In this document: positions 25,254 through 34,465 of the stretch, in pieces
How positions within the stretch are numbered: position 1 is the stretch's first letter
How the letters are laid out: every line of letters starts with the position of its first letter
Assembly: GCA_002105175.1 (NCBI GenBank)
Contig: MCGE01000006.1
Location: forward strand, 1,984,001 to 2,048,000
DNA length: 64,000 bases
Reading direction: 5' to 3'
From: Absidia repens
Taxonomy: Eukaryota > Mucoromycota > Mucoromycetes > Mucorales > Cunninghamellaceae
Made by a program: the position numbers and the translations under genes
Notes under the pieces: model-generated
What the model saw: the letters and a program-made list of their open reading frames with translations, nothing else
What the model was told of the DNA's origin: nothing
Database searches by the model: none

Positions 25254-26295
25254 GTCCACTAACCTTCTTCGATACCGGTAATGTTTCTTGACTAGCATCG
25301 CATGACTCATCAAACAGAGCTGTAGATGTGCCATTGCCAATCAAGGACGTCGAGGCACTGTCATAATCATTGTCATAATCGTCCCATTCCCAAAGCCGAT
25401 CAGAAAGGAAGGTTTTCGTTGTCGGTTTCGTCGATGAGTATGTAGCAGGCTGTTTTCCTTTATCTTTTCGTCCCGAGCTGGCGCTGATGCTGGTGCTGGT
25501 GATGGTATGCGTTCGATGTTTGGTGTTGCGATTGATATCCCTCATTTGAGATATTAGCTTGTTAGGAGAAGGTAAGGAGTCCACGGAATCGTTGTCACTG
25601 AGAAGTAGCTGTGTATCGAGATCCATTGAAGAATGCTTGTCAAATAGATTAGGTGATAAGGACAGAAAATCATTGGTATCTTTGGTAAATAGAGAGGATC
25701 GTGCTGTAGCTGGCGAGTTGGGCGTTTCTTTGGGTTTATTTGACGGGTGAGAAGAGGATAAAACATCGAGATCATGGTTCGTTGGCGAAAGAGGTGATAA
25801 CCAGCTTGTATCCACTGTCTGGATGTCGTCTTGTAGTCGAGAGGTTGTGGGTGAAGGTGAAGGTGAGGATAAAATATGTACTGCTGATGACGTTTGGTTT
25901 GATCGCTGAGTGTCGTTGTTGCTATTGTAACAAGGAAATGAAATATATAATGAGTAAACCCATTATATGATCCAGTGCACTTTACATTGCATACCTGACA
26001 GCTGACAATTCCGCTTCCGTATGGATCGTCAAGGAAAACATATCGTCGTCTCTTTTATTGATGCTTGTCTTATATTTTTCAGTGTCGTCTTCTTCGTCCG
26101 AATCCAACAGTATAAAGGTGCTTTGGGATAGATCATTGCCTGTGTCTTGACGAAACTATATCAATAAGAAGCGATGCAGTTAATACCGATCATGTTAGGG
26201 AAAGGAACAATATTGTCAGCTTTCAGAGCACTTACCTTGCTGCTATAAATATCTTGACCATGTTCTGGTGTGTGAGCCAAGTCTGCATTTTTCAT
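23733..26295 (-). CDS. EME1: Crossover junction endonuclease subunit EME1/MMS4
   Basis: Non-catalytic partner of MUS81 in the structure-specific nuclease that resolves recombination and fork intermediates; nuclear; 707 residues. Six exons on the minus strand: 26295-26236, 26155-25995, 25921-25264, 25171-24258, 24172-23950, 23840-23733; all phases close. The N-terminal about 330 residues are acidic/Ser-rich and disordered. They are followed by a charged coiled coil (about 295-345, QRQKDQEAKKRSREEDLRRK). The degenerate ERCC4-fold then shows FMESTHGQLLRATL and IEGLEPFYKKKMNWRRRQF, with the catalytic ERKxxxD absent, as expected for EME1. A C-terminal helix-hairpin-helix region follows (CTPAVAKSIADEYPNPMSLY). 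Intron 3 carries a 37-base homopolymer. Alternative EME2-like assignment is possible but fungi usually have one. Confidence 0.85.
25216..25252. repeat. T37 homopolymer inside an EME1 intron
   Basis: Thirty-seven consecutive T on the plus strand, i.e. A37 in the EME1 pre-mRNA, just downstream of the intron-3 donor. Such tracts are unstable in replication and hard to assemble, so the length is approximate. Confidence 0.85.
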
Positions 26296-26440
26296 AGCAT
26301 TTAAATGTGTATATATGATAAAAATAAAAAATAAAAAAAAAAGTGAAGAAATTGCGGCAAAGCGTGAACTTTTTTTTACGTGAAATCTGAGTTTCAATTT
26401 TTATGAATATATAGATTGGAGACGTATAATGCATCAACAA

Positions 26441-26560
26441 GACAAATATGAACAATATTACTATTGACTGAAAGCATTTGACAAATACAAAGAATATTAT
26501 TACTAACTGAAATCATTTGACAAATATTAAGAATACTACTACTAACTGAAAACATATCCA
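26441..26560. repeat. 39-bp tandem repeat, three units
   Basis: Units begin at GACAAATATGAACAAT (26441), GACAAATACAAAGAAT (26480) and GACAAATATTAAGAAT (26519), each followed by a TA-C-T-A-x-TGACTGAA/TAACTGAA block. Lies just outside the inverted-end element and upstream of EME1. Confidence 0.75.
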
Positions 26561-27524
26561 TCAATAATATAAAACCAAGGTCTTGTAAATAGTGGTATGT
26601 GGCCACAGTGGAAAAAAAAATCGGTCAATCAATTTTAATCAATAAAAGGCCATATTTTTTGATTAAAATTGATTGAATTGATTGAAACTGATTGAATATT
26701 GATTGAACATGTCGCCTATGTCAACGGAAGATTCAGTTGATGTATATTTTTACAAATATACCCCAATCAGGCAATAGATGAAGATATTGTATGAGTCATC
26801 TTTTTACAAACACCCCCTCCCCTCTTCCCCCTTCATACGAGTATTCACAAATACAACATGTCTACTGTGAGTATTTCTCTTCCACAACACAACACTACTA
26901 TATCCAACAAAAAGCAATATAATACATACCCTACAAAAACAACACATACCCTACAATAGATAAACAACACATATCCCTCAAAGAATAATATATTTAACAC
27001 GAAAACAACACACGTATTCCACAAAAACAACGTACACAAATATTTTTTTTCAAATGTGATTTTCTTTATTGCAGTGATAACATGATAAAATAGACAGTAA
27101 TAGTAAAATAAAAGACAATTTATAGTAACATATAAGAGATGAAGAGGATACTAAGATGAAGGGGCAGATGATAGGAATGATGTGCACACTAAATAATGGG
27201 AATTAAGTTCACTAGTGTGGAGAGGGGATGATGGAGATGAGCACTAAAGTAAAAAAAAAAAAAAAGACGAAAGAGAAGGAAAGAGAGGAATTTTATAGCA
27301 CTCTTATCATATTCCTCACAGTAGCCCGATGATTCAATCCCCGCCATTATTTTTTATTTACTTTATTTTATTCTTATTTTTTATATTGCTTCTTCTTCCT
27401 TTTTTTTTTTTTTTTTTATCATCACCCTAGCCATCATGGATTTCTTGTAAGGTGTTTTTGTTTTTTGAATAGGTAACTGCTATGAACCATTCCAACCAGC
27501 AACCGGTGATGTTTGTTTGTCTCT

Positions 27525-27850
27525 TTTCTTCATCTCTGTTGACAGCCCGGTAAGCATCTGAAAGTAGAACCCCCAAAAAAAAAGGCATTCTCACTTATCA
27601 CTTCTGCCTTTTTATCCTTTAGAGCTGTACATTGCTCTTGTCTTTTTTCTTCATCTCTGTTTACAACCCGGTAAGTATCTGAATGTATACCCCCCCAAAA
27701 AAAGGCATTCTCACATATCACTTCTGCCTTTTCTTCATTTCTGTTTACAGCCCGGTAAACATCTGAATGTAGAACCTCCCCCCAAAAAAAAAGGCATTCT
27801 CACTTATACTTGTCTTTTTATCCTTTAGAGCTGCACATTACTTTTGTCAT
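27525..27850. repeat. Tandem array of about 121-bp units with splice-like sequences
   Basis: Three units share TTTTCTTCATYTCTGTTKACA, RCCCGGTAAGYATCTGAA, a short C-run, AAAAAAAGGCATTCTCAC and ATCCTTTAGAGCTGYACATT. CCCGG anchors fall at 27546, 27667 and 27751; the middle unit lacks about 37 bp. Each unit contains ACAG-CCCG-GTAAG, i.e. an acceptor and a donor consensus around 4 bases, and a later CTTTAG. Confidence 0.7.
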
Positions 27851-28473
27851 CTTTTGTGAAGAATAACTAGAAGGTAAGAAAACTGGGTGGTGAAACATCA
27901 TTACGTGTCGCTTTTTCACACATACTAAGTTTTTCATATCCTTTTTTCTCGTAGACCAAGTTTTTTTTCTTTTTCTTTTTTTACAGTAGATATGACTCGG
28001 TTCCCTTGTACAACATTACAAATATTTCCCAAGAGGTAAGGTAATTGAACGAACAAAACATTACCTTCAACAAAACAGTACACTCATACTATTCTCTTAT
28101 AGCACAACTTCCCCTGCTTCATACTGAAATGTTGCTGCGTCTGAGGTGATAATGGCATATCTTTGCTTCTGTTGGAGGAAGCTCCCTCAGAAGCTATTTA
28201 GTAGTAGTTTTTTTTTTTTTTTTTTTGTTAAGTATGTAGAACATAGTATGTAGTATGTAGTATGTAGTATCTCTTCTTTACTTTGTAGTATAGTTGGTAT
28301 TCGTTGTATTTTATTATTATTGTTATTATTTGTATGTAGTATTGATAGTATCGTTATTATTACGTTTGAATAAAAGAAGCCCTGTTTGTTGACCCAATTA
28401 TATGAATGTATGGAAGCTATAGTATTGATGTCAAGGAGTGTGTATTTCAAATGAGTCATCGTATCAGTCCGTA

Positions 28474-28590
28474 TATACCCTTGTATCGTCCAATAAGTGA
28501 CCATCATAAACCCGTTTATACCCTTGTATCGTCCAATAAGTGATCATCATAGACCTGTAAATACTCATTTATCGTCCAATGACATTGTCC
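28474..28590. repeat. 43-bp tandem repeat, nearly three units
   Basis: Units begin TATACCCTTGTATCGTCCAA at 28474 and 28517 and, degenerate, near 28560 (TACTCATTTATCGTCCAATG). Inside the inverted-end element near its right end. Confidence 0.75.
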
Positions 28591-28826
28591 ATTATGAGAA
28601 AAATATAGACGAGGATCAATCAATATTTTATTGATTTTATTGATTGAATTATTGATTAAAATTGATAGATTTATAAGAAGTCAATCAATATTTTAAATAT
28701 TGATTGAACCTTATTTTAAGCCCTGAATCAATCAATAATCAATCAATAAAATCAATTTTTTTTTCCGCTGTGGGCCGACTTTTTGGTGTCCTTTATGTAG
28801 AACACGCTGATTTTTAAAATAAGTTG

Positions 28827-28897
28827 GCCGGGATAGTATAGTGGCAGTACATTGCGTTGTGGCCGCACTGACCTGAGTTCGATTCTCAGTCCCGGCA
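28827..28897 (+). tRNA. tRNA-His (anticodon GTG)
   Basis: Seventy-one-nucleotide intronless tRNA. The acceptor stem GCCGGGA pairs with TCCCGGC and the discriminator is A. The D arm is GTATAGTGGCAGTAC; the anticodon loop TTGTGGC gives GTG for His. The T arm CTGAG-TTCGATT-CTCAG holds box B. One mismatch (T27-C43) tops the anticodon stem. A TTTTT Pol III terminator follows near 28905. The identity is clear from the near match to eukaryotic tRNA-His. Confidence 0.95.
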
Positions 28898-29539
28898 ACC
28901 CATCTTTTTGCATTTCTTTTCGACCAAGTCGTCGGATACATGATTATCCGAGTTTTTTTCGCATTGATATCTCCTTTTTAGGTGAATAGTCCCTTTTTTT
29001 CTGTATTGAAAAGCCGTTGGAGATGGGAAAGACTCTTGTGTTAGAAGTTTTTCTATTTAACCGATGAGATTTATGTTTCCTTTGTTTTTATAGCATGAGA
29101 ACTGTAGAGATGTTGACGAGCAAGGATTGCTTATTGCATCGATGATGAGTTTATTAAAATAAAAAGATACAAGAAAAGGTGGTAGAGAGCTGAGGATACC
29201 CCGTCCAAAAAAAAAAAATTGTGAGCGGTGAAGTTTATTTTGTAAAACATGCAATAAAAACAACGAGCTGGTTATATACAGTATACTCAGTCTAATAGCG
29301 GATATAGTATTTAATGGGGAAGGTTATGATGGTGTCTTAGGATAATTGAAATATATGATAGAGTAGAAATAGAGCTACATTGCATAATAAGCATACTGAC
29401 GTTACCAGCTAATCGCAGAAGATCTAAGAGTGAGATATTACTATTAGGCTAGAAAACAAATGATTGATAGGATACTCACATAATTACTACAGTGACACAT
29501 TTACTTGCAATATAGCGAAATAGAGGATGAATAATAAAA
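28898..29539. other. Spacer downstream of tRNA-His
   Basis: Contains the Pol III T-run terminator and AT-rich sequence with weak similarity to repeat-family flanks near 29340-29540. No gene is seen. Confidence 0.5.
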
Positions 29540-30130
29540 AAGGTGTATTTTATTGAAGCATATTGGTCAACATACTAAGCTGGATGCGAAGGGGCTCATA
29601 GTATCAAGGGTTCTGTTGGGGGGGGGTTCAATGAGGAAGATTACTGGGAAATGGTCAACGATAACCTAATAATACAAGTGATAAAAGGATTTTAATATAC
29701 TGTACAAGGTATGAGAAATATTAACAGGATATCATTTATTGAAGCATAGCAATGGTCAACATTAATTAAATGGGTTGACTAATGGGTCATTTTTCATTGA
29801 AATAAAAGAGACATATTTTATTCATATTAAGTAAGAAGTAACATATTTTATTCATATGTAGAGAGAAACTATGGACAAGCTAATACTGAACTAAACTATT
29901 GAAGGCTCCAAAAAGCCAACTAATGGTGTGGTCCTACATCCTGAATCCAAAATGAGAGAGGTTCCTCATGCACGTTGTAATTCCTGAGCTAAAAACACTC
30001 CTAAACTAGTCCTGACACTAATAAAAGTCCACCGGAACCACATACGGGGTTGCAGTTAAGAAGAACTAATAGAAGAAAAAAAGAAAAAGAAAAGAAAGAG
30101 AGATAAAAAATCACATGGGCTGGATTTGAA
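29540..30130 (+). repeat. Dispersed repeat family, copy C (near full length)
   Basis: Shows the modular build best: TTTTATTGAAGCATATTGGTCAACAT at 29550, a second TTTATTGAAGCATAGCAATGGTCAAC near 29739, a third CATTTTTCATTGAA near 29790, and ACATATTTTATTCATA twice near 29810-29850. Then come CTATGGACAAGCTA, ACATCCTGAATCCAAAATGA, CTAAACTAGTCCTGACACTA, an A/G tract and the terminus TCACATGGGCTGGATTTGAA. It aligns block for block with copy E. Confidence 0.8.
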
Positions 30131-30463
30131 ATGTTTTTGGACTTGTGGGGACTTTTTGGTTTTGCGGTTGGGGAAATGCAAAATAGGGCGTCGCTCTTCT
30201 ACAGCATGTTTTTATTTTTATTTTTTTGGCCACGTTTTTTTTTTATTCTTTTTCTTTTTTTTTTTTTTTTTTTTGGTGTGCATGAAGAAGATGGTACACA
30301 ATATTTTTGTTGATTAGTTTGGCCAAGAGTCCAACTAAATAAAAATATAAAATTTTGAATTTCCGCCAGATGGGCCAGTCAGTGGCTTTGAAGGGGTTGA
30401 GAGCCATGTTTTTATTTTTTTTGGTTTTTTTTCTTCCCACTTTTTCTTTATTTTCCACATATA

Positions 30464-30841
30464 ATGTTGAGCTCTATTTTATCTGTCTCACGGCCGAGTA
30501 TCCGTCAAGTGACGGCCATCCAAACAAGCAACACTACACGATATGCCCCATTGGCCATGGTTGGTCAATGGCTAAACAACGCCACTACCTTCAGTCTCAA
30601 CAGTAATATCAACGGCACCACCTTCCAAGTCCCCAGCTGGCTCGGTCCTATCCTGTGGGCAGCACCCAAAAAGAAGACCTCTCACTCAAAAAAACGTATG
30701 CGTGCCAGTAACAAGGGTTTACAACAAAAGGAAAACATCGTATCATGTCCTGCATGTGGTAGTACCAAGTTATTACATCATGTGTGCAAGCAATGCTATG
30801 GTGAAATCAAGCAAAAAGCAAAGAACCTCGAAATGGCCTAG
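30464..30841 (+). CDS. MRPL32: Mitochondrial large-subunit ribosomal protein bL32m
   Basis: Single-exon 125-residue protein of the mitochondrial ribosome. The N-terminal about 65 residues form a presequence plus the segment removed by the m-AAA protease in yeast. The mature part begins at about AAPKKKTSHSKKRMRASNKG (residues 66-85), the bL32 RNA-binding signature. A zinc ribbon CPAC-x9-HHVC-x2-C follows (SCPACGSTKLLHHVCKQC). Length and motif order match Mrpl32. It starts directly after a poly-T-rich leader; AATAAAAATC near 30991 is the likely polyadenylation signal. Confidence 0.93.
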   Translation: MLSSILSVSRPSIRQVTAIQTSNTTRYAPLAMVGQWLNNATTFSLNSNINGTTFQVPSWLGPILWAAPKKKTSHSKKRMRASNKGLQQKENIVSCPACGSTKLLHHVCKQCYGEIKQKAKNLEMA

Positions 30842-31702
30842 GTCCCATGCCCCATCCCCTCTATTCTCTCACTCACTCCCATTTATCGTATTCATATAGC
30901 TATTAATTAGTTTTATTATTATTTTCATCACCCTCCATTTGTTTTTTACTCAACTCTCACATACTTTTATATCACCTTTTGTACAGTAGACAATAAAAAT
31001 CTTTAACCAATTATACTATTATTTACCGTTGTAATTGTCTTTATTGCGTGTGTGAATGATTTTTGTATTAAATTTTAGCACTGATATAGTAACATGAATG
31101 ATTTGACTTGATGCAGAGCAACTGTTGTTGGTAAACTGGGCCGCACATTTTCGGGCAGGCTTCATTTGACATAGTAATCTCTCTTTAATAATAATTCCTA
31201 TACTCGTCCCTCTTTTTCCCGTTCCTATATATCATATTGTTTTACGAAAGAGAGAATTTTAAGCATTCACTTTGATTGAAATAATGAATCAAAAGTTAAT
31301 GAGATCCAATGATGTGAAAATGTGATGTGCTGAAAATTAGATATCTCAATCGAATACTTCCGTTTATGGATCATTTTCTTTTTGACTGATTCCATTTTAC
31401 TGTACCGGCATCGTCCGTCTATTCAAAAAGCACGAGATCAATGATTCTTTTTTACCTGTGTTTCGAAGATGAAGGTCATCCTCATGACAATGATGGATGA
31501 CTTATCGCCAATAGATGATCTGAAATCAATCGTGCTTTGGCCAAGTAAAGCACAAGCGGACATTAAAATAGAACCGTAGCATTGCGCTTTGCCCTGAATA
31601 CATGAAAAAAGAATTTATTTTTGATTTTGATAATTCTTTCTTTCTCAACTTTTATATTCTTTCTACTTTCATATTTTTATCTCGCCTAGGTAAAGAATAA
31701 GA
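30842..31702. other. Spacer between MRPL32 and the F-box gene
   Basis: MRPL32 3' UTR and the promoter of the downstream plus-strand gene. A pyrimidine-rich leader (TTCTTTCTTTCTCAAC) precedes 31700. No frame is supported. Confidence 0.55.
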
Positions 31703-33094
31703 ATGGTTTCTTTGGTTGAATTACCTACTGAACTTTTGTGTTATTTATTTACATACGTGGATACTCCTTCAGACTACCACCAACTATGTGTGATCCATCC
31801 TCTGTTTCATCGCATTGGTTGGTCATTCACCACCCGATATACATTTCTCTCTCGAATACTTGTAGATGACGATCCTTGGGAATCAAAGAACGACGACAAC
31901 AACAACAACAACGGCAACAACAATGGCAACAGCAGCAGCAACAATCTTACATCACCTTACCATCAGCTTGCTTTGTACAGATCTACTCTTTGTCGTTTTA
32001 TCGCCTCATCCACCATTCCACTGTCATCTGTGTATGCCATTGACCTTTTGGAATTAGTACCTACGTCTCACTTCTGCCAATTTACGGACTACCCCAACAG
32101 AAATATCAAAAGGATCCTACTACAAGCATTTCGTGCTCATGGCTCACACCATTTTCCTCATCGTCGTCGTCAGCGTGGAAGGATCCCCATCATTATCACC
32201 GACAATAATAACACTCCTGCCACCACCAGCAACACAGCTACTGCGACATTGACTATTCCAACTTTGGTGAACAAAACAACAATGGCCACGGCAGTAGCTT
32301 GCAATCGCCACCGTGTGATAGGCGGAGCTCCACGACGTGTGTATTACCATGTGACCCTGCGAAACACAACAACAACAACGACGACACCTGTTACTGTAGA
32401 TCATGATGATGACCACCCCCATGGAGTCAAACAAGATCAAGATCTTTTATTATCAGCAACATCATCGACACCGATCCCGCTTGACCACCTTTCATCACCA
32501 CCACGTCATTTTACTGGTACCAGCAACAACATCTCCTCTCTTTTCTGTCTACTACATGATACCAATACTGTGATCGGATTCGACCATGATCAACTGAACT
32601 GTCATCATGGGACGTTATGGTACGAAGATGAAGGGATTATCACTGACAGCTCATGGCACAACCTGCTTCATATTGCCGAAGACAACGACGATAACGACGA
32701 CGACGACAATGACAGTAATGCAGCATCATCACCATCACCATCATCACCATCACCATCATCACCATCACCATCATTATCCATGCGACCACCAGCGGTAGCG
32801 AATTACCGTGACCTCAGCTCATCACCCGTGGGCTATTACGACGTTTACAAAACATCACAGCATCGTGGCTGGCGGCCATGTCTCTTGCAAACCCTTTACA
32901 AATGCTACTTGAAACAGGACGTGCGCAAAGGTGGGCTCAAAAAAGGCGATTATTTCGATTGTGTGTTTGTCTATGAACATCGTGAAGACGATACGATTTG
33001 CTTGGAATTTTGTCAGTGGGATGACTTCCGCCGACGTTGGATGCCGCAGGGGTTTTTGCTTTTCGCTGAACATCATATTGTCTGGACCTCTTAG
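31703..33094 (+). CDS. F-box protein of unknown substrate
   Basis: Single-exon 463-residue protein. Residues about 5-45 (VELPTELLCYLFTYVDTPSD, ... LCVIHPLFHRIGW) fit the F-box that recruits SKP1 in SCF ubiquitin ligases. The middle (about 55-390) is Asn/Thr/Ser/His-rich low complexity with trinucleotide runs (AAC, CAC/CAT). The C-terminal about 85 residues (from YYDVYKTSQHRGWRPCLLQT to the end) are compact and hydrophobic and may be the substrate-binding part. I do not recognise that domain. No other gene nearby points to a target. Confidence 0.7.
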   Translation: MVSLVELPTELLCYLFTYVDTPSDYHQLCVIHPLFHRIGWSFTTRYTFLSRILVDDDPWESKNDDNNNNNGNNNGNSSSNNLTSPYHQLALYRSTLCRFIASSTIPLSSVYAIDLLELVPTSHFCQFTDYPNRNIKRILLQAFRAHGSHHFPHRRRQRGRIPIIITDNNNTPATTSNTATATLTIPTLVNKTTMATAVACNRHRVIGGAPRRVYYHVTLRNTTTTTTTPVTVDHDDDHPHGVKQDQDLLLSATSSTPIPLDHLSSPPRHFTGTSNNISSLFCLLHDTNTVIGFDHDQLNCHHGTLWYEDEGIITDSSWHNLLHIAEDNDDNDDDDNDSNAASSPSPSSPSPSSPSPSLSMRPPAVANYRDLSSSPVGYYDVYKTSQHRGWRPCLLQTLYKCYLKQDVRKGGLKKGDYFDCVFVYEHREDDTICLEFCQWDDFRRRWMPQGFLLFAEHHIVWTS

Positions 33095-33535
33095 AGAAAA
33101 AAAAAAAAGGCAACTTTTGTGTGTCTATATTTTGGATTCCATTTGTAGTTTAGTTTCTTTGTATGTACATATACATGTTATATAGTCTTTCTTTTTAGTT
33201 GCATTTTTAGTAGTGTATATCCTTAGTCTATCGTTTTATGTACTTGCTTTTATATACCTTTTTTTTTCTATGAATAAAAACATTGTCTCTATCTATACAC
33301 AACCAACTGTCCACTTATCATTCCCGGTAGTGGTTTTATTATTATTATTATTATTATTCAATAGTCCACTGTCTTCTACACTATATATTTGCTCTATGCT
33401 CTTCTCTAGTGATCCTCATTTATTTTCCCGAAATGTTCCTTCTTCTCTGTATAGGAACAAAAATACCGTCTTTGATAAAACATACTGTCTCAACCTGTAC
33501 ACCTTTTTTTAATTGTGCATGATAATGTTGAAGAG
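33095..33535. other. 3' flank of the F-box gene
   Basis: Contains AATAAAAACA near 33275, a (TTA)n microsatellite at about 33335-33357 and T-rich sequence. No gene. Confidence 0.5.
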
Positions 33536-34060
33536 CAAAGTATTTCAAATTCCGCACACATAGATTTTCTAATTTTTTCATTCTGTCCCTCTCGCACTCT
33601 TTCTTTTCCTTTTTCTTTTTTTTTTCTTTCACAATCGTAGCGTCTATAGGATTCTGCTAGACTTAGAATAGTATCAGGACTAGTTTAGAAGGGGTTTCAG
33701 CTCACGGATTACAACACGCATAGGCAAATCCTTTCATTTTGACTTCAGGATTTTGAGACTACCATAGGTTGGGTTTTTGGAGCATCCATTACCTTAGTTT
33801 AGCGTTAGTTTGTCCGTAGTTTGAATAAAATATGTCTCTCTTCACGTACTTCATAGTCCCATTAGTCTCTCTCTAATGTCTTGCGTAATAGATTCCCCTT
33901 TTTTACTACCATCTCCTTTTGATAGTGTTGACCGTTGTTGTGTGCTTGAATAAAAGATACATATTTAGACTTTTGTTTGCCTTGTACTGTACTGTACAAT
34001 ACAATATACCAGATCCCATTTTATAATCATACTTTTAGAATATCATTGATCATTCTTCAG
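33536..34060 (-). repeat. Dispersed repeat family, copy G (inverted)
   Basis: Reads in reverse. The terminus appears as TTTCAAATTCCGCACACATA (33552-33571), a mutated TTTCAAATCCCGCCCACGTG. It is followed by a pyrimidine tract, then TATCAGGACTAGTTTAGAAG, TTTTGACTTCAGGATTTTGA, AGCGTTAGTTTGTCCGTAGT, TTGAATAAAATATGTCTCTC and a TTGAATAAAAGATACATATT module. The retained terminus in opposite orientation supports it as a true element end. Confidence 0.7.
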
Positions 34061-34465
34061 ATCCCCGTTCCCCTTTCTATCAATAATAATGTCCCCTGTC
34101 CTCAACTTATACACCGCTATGAATACCATTTTCTTTTTATCACTATTTTCCAGTAATAAAATGCATTTCGCCACGTTCATCTAACCCACCAAAGAAGTCT
34201 CTCCCCCCGTTCCTCAGCATATCCACAATCATTATGTAGTCCCATTTTCTTTTTTCTTTTTATCACTATTTCCAGTAATAAATCGCTCTTCCAGCCCACT
34301 AAAAAAAGTCCCCCCCCACCTTTGCCTGTAAAATAAAACATACAATAAAGTCATTTGTACACAATCAAAAAAGTCTCATTCTTTTTTTTATTATTACTGT
34401 TACATTTCAGTTGGATGATCAACTAAAATATGCATAATTATCAAAAAAAATGCTATAAACTAAAA
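34061..34465. other. Convergent spacer before PRP38
   Basis: Two copies of a short block (CTTTTTATCACTATTTTCCAGTAATAAA near 34133 and CTTTTTATCACTATTTCCAG near 34257) about 120 bp apart form an imperfect tandem duplication. Otherwise nothing is seen. Confidence 0.5.

Larger units (their letters stand above)
26606..28770. mobile_element. Candidate non-autonomous DNA transposon with CAGTGG/CAGCGG inverted ends
   Basis: The left end reads CAGTGGAAAAAAAAATCGGT. The right end, read on the opposite strand, is CAGCGGAAAAAAAAATTGAT. Both are followed by arrays of ATTGATTGA-type subterminal motifs over about 100-180 bp. CAGNG termini are typical of hAT elements, which make 8-bp target duplications; here the flanks are TGTGGCCA and TGGGCCGA, only loosely similar. 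No transposase-like frame is found in the 2165-bp interior, which holds tandem arrays and AT-rich filler. The right end is 56 bp from a tRNA-His gene. Confidence 0.5.

Noticed and set aside
27525..27850. Possible CRISPR-like array
   Set aside because: Units are about 121 bp with near-identical content rather than short repeats with unique spacers, and the genome is eukaryotic.
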